Shown here: positions 25,085 to 34,218 of the stretch, one piece after another | How the letters are laid out: the number at the start of each line of letters is the position of its first letter | Numbering within the stretch: the first letter of the stretch is position 1 | From: Mesobacillus boroniphilus | Lineage (GTDB): Bacteria; Bacillota; Bacilli; Bacillales; Cytobacillaceae | Reading direction: 5' to 3' | DNA length: 64,000 nucleotides | Assembly (NCBI RefSeq): GCF_018424685.1 | Contig: NZ_QTKX01000001.1 | Span: forward strand, 1-64,000 | Program-made: the position numbers and the translations under genes | The notes under the pieces: model-generated | What the model saw: the letters and a program-made list of their open reading frames with translations, nothing else | The model's database searches: none | Told to the model about the DNA's origin: nothing

Positions 25085-25807
25085 TTGGCTGTTATTCAAA
25101 ATGAAAAAAATTCTGAGAGATTTGAAGTGGCGTTCAACCAGATTCATCAGTGGCTTCAGAGAACTGCAAGGAATGAGACGACTGATAGATATTCAGAACT
25201 GCTGCGGATCAATTATCCGAGGCATTCGATCATCCGCAAATATTATCATGACTTGAAGATGTATGGGCGCCTGCGGAACTCGCTTGTGCATGACAAAATC
25301 GCGCTTGATTTTTACATAGCTGAACCGCATGAAAAAGTGGTGGAGAAGATTGAAATGATTGCAAGCCAGGTATCTGATCCGAAGAATGCGCTGGATATTG
25401 CGACAAGGCCGGTTTTCTATTTCAAGGAAGATACAAGCTTGGTCGAGGTCTTGAAAATCATCCAGAAAAGAGCCTATTCCCAGTTTCCTGTCTATGATGA
25501 AAATGGATACAGGTGGTTGTTGACTTCAAATTGTATTGCCCAGTGGCTCTCGAGTAATTTGCTAGAGGGAGGCAGGACGATCGACGATGTAAAAATCAGT
25601 GATCTGGAGTATCTTCATTCAAAGAGATTTGTAGAGTTTGCACCGAAGAACTCGGATATATTCTCAGTAGAGGATACTTTTGAAAAATACCATCTTGAAA
25701 ACAGGAAGCTGGAAGCAGTCTTAATTACTGAAAATGGTAAAGCCTCAGAGCGTCCGATCGGAATTATCACTCCCTGGGATCTGGTTGAAATCGACGCGCT
25801 CGATTAA
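25085..25807 (+). CDS. CBS-pair domain protein with N-terminal helical region
   Basis: A 240-residue protein. The N-terminal 95 residues are helical and include RLRNSLVHDKIALDFYIAEP, reminiscent of HEPN/MAE-28990-type segments. Residues 105-235 look like a CBS pair (RPVFYFKEDTSLVEVLKIIQKRAYSQFPVYDENG, then a second half ending PIGIITPWDLVEID). CBS pairs usually bind adenine nucleotides. The start is TTG at 25085, placed by GAGGAGA upstream. No neighbour hints at its target. Confidence 0.8.
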   Translation: MAVIQNEKNSERFEVAFNQIHQWLQRTARNETTDRYSELLRINYPRHSIIRKYYHDLKMYGRLRNSLVHDKIALDFYIAEPHEKVVEKIEMIASQVSDPKNALDIATRPVFYFKEDTSLVEVLKIIQKRAYSQFPVYDENGYRWLLTSNCIAQWLSSNLLEGGRTIDDVKISDLEYLHSKRFVEFAPKNSDIFSVEDTFEKYHLENRKLEAVLITENGKASERPIGIITPWDLVEIDALD

Positions 25808-25930
25808 AGGATTTTCCTTATTGGTTAAATCCCTGTGCGGGTATTGGGAATCCCTTTGTTAAGGAGTTTTTGACAACTTTTTGACCGGAATATGTGAATA
25901 ATAAATGAACTAAATGGCAAAACCCCCCTG

Positions 25931-25969
25931 TTTGGATTTTAACTTACTATAATGATAGTGTAATCCAAA
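25931..25969 (+). promoter_or_regulatory. Inverted repeat flanking a TATAAT element
   Basis: TTTGGATT at 25931-25938 and AATCCAAA at 25962-25969 are perfectly complementary, with TATAAT at 25948-25953 in between. This may be an operator around the -10 element of the next gene, although I find no good -35. Confidence 0.4.
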
Positions 25970-25983
25970 TGGAGGTGCCAATA

Positions 25984-26304
25984 ATGAACGTAACAACGAT
26001 TATTGAATTGGAAAACCGTGAAGTTGAGAAGATGGCTGGCGCAAAATTAGTATTTATACAGGAACAGATTGATGCAAATATCGTGGAGACGTGCGTTGAT
26101 TGTTTTAAATATGAAGGTTCAGAAGATTGCCTGGACACAGATGACGCAATGCAAAAAGTTTTTAATGCCCTGAAAGCAGACGGACTTATCCCTGAAGCAG
26201 TAGAAGACTTTTCATATGAAATGCCTTCTTGCGAGAGGTTGAGAAAAGATGTTTATGAAGAACAGGACATGCCACAAAAAGTGGTTCTGAGCTTCGCTAT
26301 GTAA
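25984..26304 (+). CDS. Conserved-looking small acidic protein, function unknown (106 aa)
   Basis: I do not recognise a family. The protein is acidic and soluble, with a CVDC motif near residue 37, one Cys near 50 and another in the MPSCERL segment. GGAGGTG is placed correctly before the ATG at 25984 and a strong terminator follows, so expression is likely. The Cys pattern could bind a metal or be redox active; this is speculation. Confidence 0.75.
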   Translation: MNVTTIIELENREVEKMAGAKLVFIQEQIDANIVETCVDCFKYEGSEDCLDTDDAMQKVFNALKADGLIPEAVEDFSYEMPSCERLRKDVYEEQDMPQKVVLSFAM

Positions 26305-26310
26305 GTCTTG

Positions 26311-26342
26311 AAAAGGAGTTCTTTCTTGGAACTCCTTTTTTA
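26311..26342 (+). terminator. Intrinsic terminator
   Basis: AAAAGGAGTTC-loop-GAACTCCTTTTTT. Confidence 0.92.
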
Positions 26343-26443
26343 CGTTGGTCAACCCCTAATCTTTTTTAAACAGTTTTACTAAAAACGTGACTTTTATCAA
26401 AGAGAAGCCTGCTAGAAATATATATAATGAAGTTGAGATAAAA

Positions 26444-26457
26444 TGAAAACGCTTTCA
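26444..26457 (+). promoter_or_regulatory. Perfect cre (CcpA) site of the 2-oxoacid oxidoreductase operon
   Basis: TGAAAACGCTTTCA matches the cre consensus at every defined position and is nearly palindromic. It lies 16 bp downstream of a TATAAT at 26423-26428 and 19 bp before the first gene, where CcpA binding should repress. Confidence 0.75.
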
Positions 26458-26475
26458 ACGAGGAGGTGGGAACCG

Positions 26476-27153
26476 GTGAAAGAAGGTGCGGACATCACCA
26501 TCATTACCGGCCATTTTGGCAGCGGTAAAACAGAGATATCAATCAATCTAGCTCTGGAGGCAAGGAAAACGAATGCCAGGACAGCAATTGCCGACCTGGA
26601 CATTGTTAATCCATATTATCGTGCGAGGGACGCCAGGGATATTTTTGAGCAAAATGGAATTGAACTTATTGCACCTGCTGAAAGGCTTGCAGCCGCTGAT
26701 TTGCCGATTGTTCCTGGCGATATGAGCAGGGTAATCTACGACAATGCATATAAGCTGATTGTCGATGCTGGGGGAGACAAGGATGGTACGACGGCACTGG
26801 GGCAATTTTACAACGATTGGAAAGATATGAAGCCTGAGGTGCTGTTCATTTTGAATGCAAACCGTCCATATGTCAGTACTCTGGCGGGTGCGGTTGAGAC
26901 ATTGCAGAAAATCGAAATTGCCTCCAGGCTGAAGATCACAGGAATCATCAATAACGCCAATGTAGGATCTGAAACGACACTTCAAGATGTGGAAAAGGGA
27001 TTGATATTAAGTAAGGAGCTCTCAGAAGAATTGGGGATTCCTTTGTTGAACACGATGGTACCGGAGCATTTATCAGCTGTAAGTGCCGGAATGGCAGCGG
27101 AGTCCCAAGTAAAAGTGATTTCGAGGTATTTAAAATTGCCATGGGAAATGTAA
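26476..27153 (+). CDS. P-loop ATPase heading the 2-oxoacid:ferredoxin oxidoreductase operon
   Basis: A 225-residue MinD/CobQ-like nucleotide-binding protein. Walker A is GHFGSGKTE at about residues 12-20, with AIADLDIVNPYYRARD (deviant Walker B region) and VDAGGDKDG. Proteins of this type sit in front of VorB/Kor-type operons and may help cofactor or subunit assembly; that is inference. The start is GTG 26476, 5 bases after AGGAGGTGGG; an ATG 11 codons earlier falls within the cre and lacks a site. The next gene begins 14 bases after its stop. Confidence 0.8.
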   Translation: MKEGADITIITGHFGSGKTEISINLALEARKTNARTAIADLDIVNPYYRARDARDIFEQNGIELIAPAERLAAADLPIVPGDMSRVIYDNAYKLIVDAGGDKDGTTALGQFYNDWKDMKPEVLFILNANRPYVSTLAGAVETLQKIEIASRLKITGIINNANVGSETTLQDVEKGLILSKELSEELGIPLLNTMVPEHLSAVSAGMAAESQVKVISRYLKLPWEM

Positions 27154-27167
27154 AGGAGGCAAAAGCG

Positions 27168-27398
27168 GTGGAGCAGAGAGTTGTTTTTAACGAGGAGACT
27201 TGTAAATCATGCAAGCTGTGCGTGAATGCTTGTCCGACAAATGTGATTTATCTTGCTGATTACTTGAATGAAAAAGGCTACCGGCCGGCGGTTGTGACAG
27301 ACCAGGAAAATTGCATCAGCTGCGGCAAGTGCGCGCAAATGTGTCCAGATTCAGTTATCACTGTCTATAGGCCAGAAAAGGTAAGGAAATCTGTTTAG
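27168..27398 (+). CDS. 2[4Fe-4S] ferredoxin-type subunit (delta) of 2-oxoacid oxidoreductase
   Basis: A 76-residue dicluster ferredoxin with CKSCKLCVNACP and CISCGKCAQMCP motifs. As the delta subunit of a VorABCD-type enzyme it would pass electrons from the TPP site to external ferredoxin. The GTG at 27168 is 8 bases after AAGGAGG. An ATG overlapping the previous gene is possible but that binding site would then lie inside the gene. Confidence 0.88.
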   Translation: MEQRVVFNEETCKSCKLCVNACPTNVIYLADYLNEKGYRPAVVTDQENCISCGKCAQMCPDSVITVYRPEKVRKSV

Positions 27399-27414
27399 CA
27401 AAGGAGAATTGACA

Positions 27415-28479
27415 ATGGGGAAAGTACTTATGAAGGGTAACGAGGTTATCGCGGAAGCTGCTGTCCATGCGGGCTGCAAGTATTTTTTCGGCTACCCGAT
27501 CACGCCGCAGAGTGAGCTCGTTGCCTATATGGCCAGAAGGCTGCCCGAGGTTGGCGGGTTATTTTTACAGGCGGAAAGTGAAGTAGCAGCAATTAATATG
27601 GTGTATGGCGCGGCTGGAACCGGTGTGCGTGTTATGACATCATCATCGAGTCCAGGATTCAGCTTGAAGCAGGAAGGAATCTCATACCTGGTTGGGGCAG
27701 AACTGCCAGCCTTAATCGTGAATGTCGTTCGTGGAGGTCCTGGACTCGGAAATATCCAGCCGGCGCAATCGGACTATTTCCAGGTGACAAAAGGGGGAGG
27801 ACATGGTGATTACCATACGCCTGTCCTTGCTCCATCGACGCTTCAGGAAATCATTGACCTGACAGAAGCGGCATTTGATATCGCTGATCAATACCGGACT
27901 CCGGTCATTTTACTTGGAGACGGCATGTTAGGACAGATGATGGAACCGGTTGAGTTCAAGGAATTGAGCGAAAGGGAGCCTGTACAAAAGGAATGGGCTA
28001 CCACCGGAACAAGGGGCGATGGCAAACCAAGAATTATTTCCTCACTCGAATTGAATGCCGATGCACTTGAAAAGAAAAATGAACTTCTACAGAAAAAATT
28101 CGCTATGATTAAGCAAAATGAAGTAAGATACGAAACGTTTGAAATTGAAGATGCCGATTATATCGTAACTGCATACGGAACAGCAGCAAGGATTGCCATG
28201 AATGCAATTAATAAAGCGCGGAAAGACGGCCTGAAAATCGGGATGATTCGGCCGATTACGCTCTGGCCATTCCCCGAGCAGCCATTCATTGAAACCCGTG
28301 ACAGGGTGAAGGGTTATCTATCTGTCGAAATGAGCGCGGGGCAGATGGTTGAGGACGTCAGACTGGCCGTCGAAGGCCGGGCCCCAGTTTCATTTTTTGG
28401 CCGTACCGGCGGGGTCGTCCCTACGCAGGAAGAAATTTACGATCAAATTGTCAAACTGGCAGGAGGTGTCGAGGTATGA
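27415..28479 (+). CDS. vorB: 2-oxoacid:ferredoxin oxidoreductase alpha subunit (VorB-like)
   Basis: A 354-residue alpha subunit. It carries the N-terminal [12 protein letters not shown] pyrimidine-binding motif, [18 protein letters not shown] and [13 protein letters not shown], and the C-terminal [19 protein letters not shown]. It closely follows the 3-methyl-2-oxobutanoate (VorB) class, but 2-oxoglutarate enzymes (KorA) are related, so the substrate stays open. ATG at 27415 after AAAGGAGAA. Its end overlaps the next gene by 4 bases. Confidence 0.88.
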   Translation: MGKVLMKGNEVIAEAAVHAGCKYFFGYPITPQSELVAYMARRLPEVGGLFLQAESEVAAINMVYGAAGTGVRVMTSSSSPGFSLKQEGISYLVGAELPALIVNVVRGGPGLGNIQPAQSDYFQVTKGGGHGDYHTPVLAPSTLQEIIDLTEAAFDIADQYRTPVILLGDGMLGQMMEPVEFKELSEREPVQKEWATTGTRGDGKPRIISSLELNADALEKKNELLQKKFAMIKQNEVRYETFEIEDADYIVTAYGTAARIAMNAINKARKDGLKIGMIRPITLWPFPEQPFIETRDRVKGYLSVEMSAGQMVEDVRLAVEGRAPVSFFGRTGGVVPTQEEIYDQIVKLAGGVEV

Positions 28480-29234
28480 CAATGAAAACAGTGTTTGAGA
28501 AAACATCTGGATTGACTGAAAATCAGACGCACTATTGTCCCGGCTGTACGCACGGGATCATTCACAGGATGGTAGGCGAAGTGCTTGAGGAAATGGGAAT
28601 CCTTGAGGATACAGTTGGAGTCGCTTCCGTCGGCTGCTCTGTGCTGTCTTATGAATATTTCAATTGTGATATGACCCAGGCAGCACATGGCAGGGCCCCG
28701 GCTGTCGCCACAGGCATCAAGCGTGTCCTGCCTGACCGATTTGTTTTTACCTACCAGGGAGATGGCGACCTTGCTTCAATAGGGATCGCCGAGGCAGTCC
28801 ACGCTGCTGCTAGAGGAGAAAATATTACCGTTATTTTTGTGAATAATGCGATCTATGGAATGACTGGAGGACAAATGGCCCCGACTACATTGATTGGCCA
28901 GAAAACGGCGACGACTCCATTCGGTAGGAATGCGAGCATCCAGGGACTGCCTATCCGCGTGAGTGAGATGCTGTCAACTTTGGATGGAACAGCCTATATC
29001 GAACGAGTTTCGACACATGATGTACCAAACATCATCAAAGCGAAGAAAGCGATTCGCAAAGCATTTGAAACACAGAAGCAGGGACTTGGTTTCTCGATGG
29101 TCGAGGTTCTGTCCAGCTGCCCGACGAACTGGGGTCTTGACCCAAATGAATCACTGGATTGGATCAAGGACAATATGGTGCCTGCCTATCCTCTTGGCGT
29201 GTATAAGGAAGTACCAAAGGGGGCTGATAGGTGA
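28476..29234 (+). CDS. 2-oxoacid:ferredoxin oxidoreductase, TPP-binding beta subunit
   Basis: A 252-residue TPP subunit. It has the N-terminal CPGCTHG and SVGCS motifs, the TPP/Mg motif GDGDLASIG...[11 protein letters not shown], and a conserved C-terminal CPTNWGLDP. It pairs with the alpha subunit for oxidative decarboxylation of a 2-oxoacid with CoA. The ATG overlaps the alpha stop (ATGA), indicating translational coupling; GGAGGTG lies inside the alpha gene. Confidence 0.9.
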   Translation: MTMKTVFEKTSGLTENQTHYCPGCTHGIIHRMVGEVLEEMGILEDTVGVASVGCSVLSYEYFNCDMTQAAHGRAPAVATGIKRVLPDRFVFTYQGDGDLASIGIAEAVHAAARGENITVIFVNNAIYGMTGGQMAPTTLIGQKTATTPFGRNASIQGLPIRVSEMLSTLDGTAYIERVSTHDVPNIIKAKKAIRKAFETQKQGLGFSMVEVLSSCPTNWGLDPNESLDWIKDNMVPAYPLGVYKEVPKGADR

Positions 29235-29779
29235 TGGAGGAAATCTTGATAGCGGGGTTTGGTGGCCAGGGAGTCATGTCGATGGGCCAGTTGATTGCCT
29301 ATGCTGGGATGAATGAAGGGAAGTTTGTATCATGGCTGCCATCCTACGGACCAGAGCAGCGCGGCGGTACCGCAAACTGTGCAGTCGTCGTCAGTGAAGA
29401 ACAGGTGGGTTCACCTCTTGTTTCAAGGCCGACGACAGCGATTGTCCTTAATAACCCGTCATATGAAAAATTTGAACCGATGGTGAGGGCAGGGGGGCTA
29501 CTGATTGTCAATGCCTCATTAATCTCGAAGGCATCAGAAAGAACAGATATAAAAATTCTAAATATCAAGGCTACCGACCAGGCGAACGAGCTTGGCAACC
29601 CGAAAGTCGCAAATATGGTCCTCCTTGGTGCCTTCCTGGAGGAAACGGGAATTCTATCCGATGAGTCTATATTGGAAGCATTGAAAAAAGTACTTTCCCA
29701 GGAAAAACACTCTTTATTAGAAGTCAATCGCCGAGCACTTGAACTTGGGCGGTCACTGTCTGAAACTACGGTGCTTTAG
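29234..29779 (+). CDS. 2-oxoacid:ferredoxin oxidoreductase gamma subunit
   Basis: A 181-residue gamma subunit with the typical opening ILIAGFGGQGVMSMGQLIAYAGM and the conserved SYGPEQRGGTANC. It overlaps the beta subunit stop by one base (TGATG) and completes the operon. A terminator follows about 65 bp downstream. Such enzymes are usual in anaerobes but also occur in facultative bacilli. Confidence 0.9.
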   Translation: MEEILIAGFGGQGVMSMGQLIAYAGMNEGKFVSWLPSYGPEQRGGTANCAVVVSEEQVGSPLVSRPTTAIVLNNPSYEKFEPMVRAGGLLIVNASLISKASERTDIKILNIKATDQANELGNPKVANMVLLGAFLEETGILSDESILEALKKVLSQEKHSLLEVNRRALELGRSLSETTVL

Positions 29780-29844
29780 GAGATTTTGCGCCCGAAAAAA
29801 GGGAGCCAGCCACCAAATGGGGTACAAATTTAAATCACTCTAAG

Positions 29845-29879
29845 AAACGCTGCCAGCGGCATCAAGGCAGCGTTTTTAT
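29845..29879 (+). terminator. Terminator of the oxidoreductase operon
   Basis: AAACGCTGCC-loop-GGCAGCGTTTTT. Confidence 0.9.
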
Positions 29880-29935
29880 TGTTTGATTTAAGGCTTTGGC
29901 TACAGCTTTTTGGCATTAGTTCCTTTGCGAACTCC

Positions 29936-30460
29936 TTATTCCAAGAGCTCAAGAATTAACGGAACGGCTGCCTGGAGTGAGGGAGCCTTCTGATCGGCAC
30001 TTGTTTCTTCGGTCCCTATGAAGACGGTCTTGCAGCCAGCTTTTTTGCCGGCTTCTATATCGCGCTCATGATCTCCAACCATGACACTGCCTGTCAAATC
30101 GATATCGTGTCTTTCTGCAAGGTCAAGAAGCATTCCGGCATTTGGTTTGCGGCATTCGCAGCCTGCCTTCGGTTTATGCGGGCAGTAGGCAACTTCTTTA
30201 ATATGGCCGCCATGTTCCCTGATCATCTTTACCATGTGGTCATGAATTTCATGCAGACGCTTTTCTTTCAGGAATCCAAGTCCGACTCCTCCCTGATTGG
30301 TGACAACAAAAATTTCATAGCCAGCCTTGCTCAATTCTGCGACTGCTTCAGCGGCTCCCTTCAGGAGATAAAGTTCTTCAGGCCGGTTAACGAATTTTAC
30401 ACGTTCGGATAAAACTTCATTGAGGACTCCATCCCTGTCCAAAAATATTGCTTTCTTCAT
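29936..30460 (-). CDS. HAD-IIIA phosphatase, GmhB-like
   Basis: A 174-residue phosphatase of the D,D-heptose 1,7-bisphosphate / histidinol-phosphatase group. It shows FLDRDGVLN (nucleophile Asp near residue 8), VVTNQGGVG, the zinc loop CPHKPKAGCECRKP and VGDHERDIEAGKKAG. In an organism without LPS its substrate may be another sugar phosphate. Its ATG overlaps the stop of the upstream glycosylase gene (ATGA). Confidence 0.88.
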   Translation of the reverse strand: MKKAIFLDRDGVLNEVLSERVKFVNRPEELYLLKGAAEAVAELSKAGYEIFVVTNQGGVGLGFLKEKRLHEIHDHMVKMIREHGGHIKEVAYCPHKPKAGCECRKPNAGMLLDLAERHDIDLTGSVMVGDHERDIEAGKKAGCKTVFIGTEETSADQKAPSLQAAVPLILELLE

Positions 30461-31119
30461 TTTGTTCCTCCGTTTTTAACATCATCTTTTACAGCTATTA
30501 TCTTTTCGGCATTCTGATGTCGTGATACATAGCGATTGCCGGTAATCCAAAAACGCCACGGATAATCTTTTGCCTCTCCGGAATTATCGATGCCTATTCT
30601 CTTGCCTGAGGAAATACTCTCTGGCACAAGCCCTTTTGTGATGTAAAGTGGCTTCTCTGTTAAGGGATGCCCGTAATCAGTTATATTTATGCCCATTGCT
30701 TTCGTTAGCTTTCCAGGTCCATTGGTGAGATTGACTGATTCCGGCATGCCTCTGCGCTTCACCATTAAATCGATTCCTTGAAGAGGTTCGATGGCCCTGA
30801 TCAAGACAGCCTCTGGATTGTCTATCTCTCCGCTGACAACATTGAAGAGTGTATGGGTGTGCATAACATAAGTATAGGCCAAACCAGCTTCATGGAACAT
30901 GATCTCAGTTCTTTTCGTCCTGCGGTTGTTATAACTGTGCGCCGCTTTATCCATAGGACCGATATAGGCTTCTGTCTCCACGATTATTCCTGCAGCTGTT
31001 CCTTCTTCAGATTCTTTCACCAAAGTGCATCCCAGCAGCGAAACGGCCAATTCAAGAGTGGGCTGCTGATAGAATTTCTTGTCTAATGCCTGGAGAATGC
31101 CCCAATCTTCCGCCACCAT
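30457..31119 (-). CDS. DNA-3-methyladenine glycosylase (AAG/MPG family)
   Basis: A 220-residue base-excision enzyme of the mammalian AAG type. Visible are the active-site Glu in IIVETEAYIG, the RRTKRTEIMFHEAGLAYTYVMH segment and the LTNGPGKLTKAMGI motif. It removes alkylated purines. I place the start at the ATG at 31119, preceded by TAGGAGG; an in-frame ATG 34 codons upstream lacks a site and would add a non-homologous tail. It is translationally coupled to the phosphatase gene. Confidence 0.9.
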   Translation of the reverse strand: MVAEDWGILQALDKKFYQQPTLELAVSLLGCTLVKESEEGTAAGIIVETEAYIGPMDKAAHSYNNRRTKRTEIMFHEAGLAYTYVMHTHTLFNVVSGEIDNPEAVLIRAIEPLQGIDLMVKRRGMPESVNLTNGPGKLTKAMGINITDYGHPLTEKPLYITKGLVPESISSGKRIGIDNSGEAKDYPWRFWITGNRYVSRHQNAEKIIAVKDDVKNGGTK

Positions 31120-31285
31120 AAAACCTCCTAAAACCTGTTTATAACCTTTATACCCGCAGCTAAAAGAGTCATCCATCATTTTGCCCGAAATGCCTAGCGA
31201 AAAAAATAGCGGATAGACCAAAGATGGTATATAGTATTTTTAAAGCTCTGACAGTTTTAATTTCCATAAGGGGAGTAACAAATAT

Positions 31286-32317
31286 ATGTGGAAAAAATGG
31301 GTATGGATTGCAGTGGTTGCTGCAGTTATTTTTTTCCTTGTTCCTTATAGCCTTCCACTCATTTTTGCTATGTTAACAGCAGTCATGCTTGAAGGAATGG
31401 TTCAATGGATTATAAAAAAATTTTCATTTAAGCGGCTTCAGGCTGTGATTGGTGTATTTATCAGCTATGTACTCCTGCTTGGTGTGATTGGGTATAACCT
31501 CGTTTCGATAATCGCCCATCAAGCGGTTTCATTATCTGAGCGAACTCCTACATTCGTAAGGGATATATACAGGACAGCAATTCTCCCTTTGATGGGCAAA
31601 TGGGAATTTTATTCAAAAAACTTCCCGGGAGAAGTCATTGACCAGATTGAGGCGACGATCGAAAAGAATATCAATACACTTGATTCGTTCCTGCAGCAAT
31701 TCATTGCAGGTATAATCAATCTGCTTACGGCAATCCCAGGGTTCATGATTGAATTTCTCGTTTATCTTATTGCGTTATTCTTGTTCAGTCTTGAACTACC
31801 TAATCTTAAAAAGAAGCTGGAATCCCATTTGAAGGAGCAAACGCGCCAGAAGGTGTTCCTGGTTGGAAGCCAGCTGAACAAGGCAGGAATAGGCTTTTTA
31901 AAAGCGCAGGTTATCCTGAGCTTAGTCACCTTTATCATGGCCATGGCAGGCTTGAGCATTCTTGGGGTTAAATATACCGGACTGCTGTCATTATTGATTG
32001 TCATTGTCGATATCCTGCCGATTCTCGGAACCGGATCGGTACTGGTGCCATGGGCCGTGATTGCGATTCTGCAGGATAATCATTTTCTGGGAATTGGACT
32101 AATTATTTTGTTCCTGGTAATCACTGTTGTCCGCAGGGTGATCGAGCCAAAGATTTATTCATCAAACCTTGGCATCTCGCCGCTTGCCTCTTTGATCAGC
32201 ATGTATATTGGACTCAAACTTCTCGGGCTTGCAGGTATTTTTATCGGTCCGATTTTCGTGATCATCTATGACACTTTAAGAAAGGCAAATGTAATTCGGT
32301 TGAATTTTAAGATTTAA
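31286..32317 (+). CDS. AI-2E family transporter / YtvI-like membrane protein
   Basis: A 343-residue membrane protein with about seven to eight helices and the AI-2E family C-terminal pattern (DILPILGTGSVLVPWAVIAIL, RRVIEPKIYSSNLGISPLASLISMYIGLKLLGLAGIFIGP). Sporulation protein YtvI of B. subtilis belongs here; the transported substrate is unknown. GGGGAG lies 11 bases before the ATG, a little far. Confidence 0.85.
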   Translation: MWKKWVWIAVVAAVIFFLVPYSLPLIFAMLTAVMLEGMVQWIIKKFSFKRLQAVIGVFISYVLLLGVIGYNLVSIIAHQAVSLSERTPTFVRDIYRTAILPLMGKWEFYSKNFPGEVIDQIEATIEKNINTLDSFLQQFIAGIINLLTAIPGFMIEFLVYLIALFLFSLELPNLKKKLESHLKEQTRQKVFLVGSQLNKAGIGFLKAQVILSLVTFIMAMAGLSILGVKYTGLLSLLIVIVDILPILGTGSVLVPWAVIAILQDNHFLGIGLIILFLVITVVRRVIEPKIYSSNLGISPLASLISMYIGLKLLGLAGIFIGPIFVIIYDTLRKANVIRLNFKI

Positions 32318-32398
32318 CTATTTAGACCGTTTTTTCTTGGATAGCAGAACATAATTAAGCATAAATTATGTTTGTTACCAAGAAGGAGGAAGTCAGGA

Positions 32399-32578
32399 AT
32401 GAATATAGGCCGCGCAAAAGAAATTGTTGAGTCAGCAGATATGATTAATGTAACTTATGATGGGACGCCAATCATCATCCAGCATGTTGACGAGAAGACC
32501 AAAATGGCAAGAATTTATTCAAAATCAGAACCGGATGTCGAAAGAGACGTACCAATCTTGAATTTAATAGAGGAATAG
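32399..32578 (+). CDS. sspH: Small acid-soluble spore protein H-type (SspH)
   Basis: A 59-residue SASP of the SspH family. The diagnostic layout is MNIGRAKEIVESADMINVTYDGTPIIIQHVDEKTKMARIYS. It should be made in the forespore under sigma-G. CATAATTA at about 32350 resembles a sigma-G -10, but no convincing -35 was found. AAGGAGG precedes the ATG. A paralogue lies at 50973-51155. Confidence 0.92.
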   Translation: MNIGRAKEIVESADMINVTYDGTPIIIQHVDEKTKMARIYSKSEPDVERDVPILNLIEE

Positions 32579-32612
32579 AAAAACGGGAGAATTTACGTCT
32601 CCCGTTTTTCTA
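32578..32612 (+). terminator. Bidirectional terminator sspH / kinase
   Basis: AAAAACGGGAG-loop-CTCCCGTTTTT between convergent genes. Confidence 0.92.
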
Positions 32613-33867
32613 TATCATTAAGCGGTAATGTGATCTTGAATTGAGTGCCTTCGTTAAGTTTGCTTTTAACTTCTACCGTACCACCCATATCGTGGATGAT
32701 CTTATTAACGACCATCATACCAAGCCCGGTGCCTTTTTCAGCCTTGGTTGAAAAGTACGGCTCACCAAGTTTGGCTAGTTGCTGGGCAGACATGCCGCAT
32801 CCTGTATCTTTGATAGTGATTGATGCATAATTATTTGCCATCTCCCGGCAGCTGATTATAAGATCCCCGCCATTTGGCATGGCCTCGATTCCATTTTTAA
32901 TGATATTGAGAATGCATTGATGGAATTTGGAAGACTCTCCAATCACATTTAGGCCTGTCATCAAGTCTTTTTTGATTTTCACTGAAAAATGATTCGCGTA
33001 AGGAAGGACTAATTCCAGTGCTTTTTCGATTTCATTCTGCACACAGATTGTCGATGTCGTTTCCGATTGAGGCTTCGCAAAAGTCAAGTAATCTTTTATA
33101 ATCGTTTCAGCCCGGTCGAGTTCATAAATTGCAGTATTCAAATAATAAAGCCTTTTTTCTTCCTCGATGGAAGGGTCTTTGAGCATTTGTAAAAATCCGC
33201 GCGTAACAGTTAGTGGATTGCGGACCTCATGGCTTACGCTTGCAGCTAGATGAGAAACCACTTCAATTTTATCTGATTTGATTACAGCATTATGTAGAAA
33301 ATAATTTTGCCTTATGATTTCAAGATAATAAGTAACAATAAAGATTCCTACTGAGACGGTCAGTGCATAAATAAATATGAATGAGAGTTCCGAAGGTTCA
33401 TTGAAAATCGCTGCCTTCATAAGAAAAATTAATACAGTATAGGAAATGGCGATACCAACAACAGTAAAAAGCTTTCTGGCCAGAGTGAAAAAGTTGAATT
33501 TAATGGATATGTATGAAATAAAACCAGTGATGGTAAGCATATTGAAAAAGTTCACCCACACGCCGCTTCCGCCAAACGGTATTCTGGCAATGACCACGAA
33601 GAGGAACAAACTGATGCTTACAGAAGGTCCGCCATAAATTCCTCCAACCACAACAGGGATCAAGCGGAGGTCAAAAATGAAATTTTCATTTCCAGTCACA
33701 GTAAAAGACATACAGAACAGGATTTGGATTGCGGATAAAGTAATAATTAACGGTTTTTTGTACTTTCGATATATTTTCGTATATCGGTTGACAATAAAGT
33801 ATTGAAACGCAAAAGTTGTAATCAAGATGAAGATCAGATTCAATACAAGAACTGTTAAAAGGTCCAT
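32593..33867 (-). CDS. KinB-like sporulation-type sensor histidine kinase
   Basis: A 424-residue kinase. Residues 1-185 form about six helices of the 5TMR-LYT/KinB type, with little extracellular sequence. The HisKA box is SHEVRNPLT (H213), followed by N box NIIKNGIEAMP and G boxes DTGCGMS and GTGLGM. No response regulator is adjacent, as for B. subtilis kinases that feed Spo0F. Assignment as a phosphorelay kinase is by architecture. GGAG is 9 bases before the ATG. Confidence 0.85.
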   Translation of the reverse strand: MDLLTVLVLNLIFILITTFAFQYFIVNRYTKIYRKYKKPLIITLSAIQILFCMSFTVTGNENFIFDLRLIPVVVGGIYGGPSVSISLFLFVVIARIPFGGSGVWVNFFNMLTITGFISYISIKFNFFTLARKLFTVVGIAISYTVLIFLMKAAIFNEPSELSFIFIYALTVSVGIFIVTYYLEIIRQNYFLHNAVIKSDKIEVVSHLAASVSHEVRNPLTVTRGFLQMLKDPSIEEEKRLYYLNTAIYELDRAETIIKDYLTFAKPQSETTSTICVQNEIEKALELVLPYANHFSVKIKKDLMTGLNVIGESSKFHQCILNIIKNGIEAMPNGGDLIISCREMANNYASITIKDTGCGMSAQQLAKLGEPYFSTKAEKGTGLGMMVVNKIIHDMGGTVEVKSKLNEGTQFKITLPLNDIEKRET

Positions 33868-34218
33868 AGTCTAAATCTCCAGTCATAGTGGGGTTTCCTG
33901 CCCCTTAGAAAAAGGTAGGTTTATTAAATTAAACTAATCGCATATTTTACTATAACTTTAACATATGATTGTTCACTATTTGTGATTTTTTTACCTGAAA
34001 TCTGAGTGATTTTTCATATATCAATGGGAAAATCAGGAATAAGGCGATGGATAGAATTTTCTACCAGCCTTTACTTCAATGATATATAATCAAAATAAAA
34101 CAGACACGCTCTGGATGTTGACGGCCAATAACAAGGCTGTTTTTTTAGGCTGAAATCACTTAAGATCAGCCTGAATTCCAGTAACAGCGAAGCCTTGATT
34201 AATAATGGGGTGCAGAAA
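33868..34218 (+). other. Upstream region of the phosphorelay/EPS operon
   Basis: Contains TATAAT at 34085-34090 without a clear -35. Two hairpins follow: ACGGCC..GGC.GT then seven T (34123-34147), which looks like a terminator/attenuator, and GGCTGA..TCAGCC at about 34148-34171. The arrangement could give leader control of the operon. No known riboswitch class is recognised. Confidence 0.45.

Noticed and set aside
34090..34218. c-di-GMP (GEMM) riboswitch upstream of the cyclase operon
   Set aside because: The conserved GEMM segments are not present; only short hairpins are seen.
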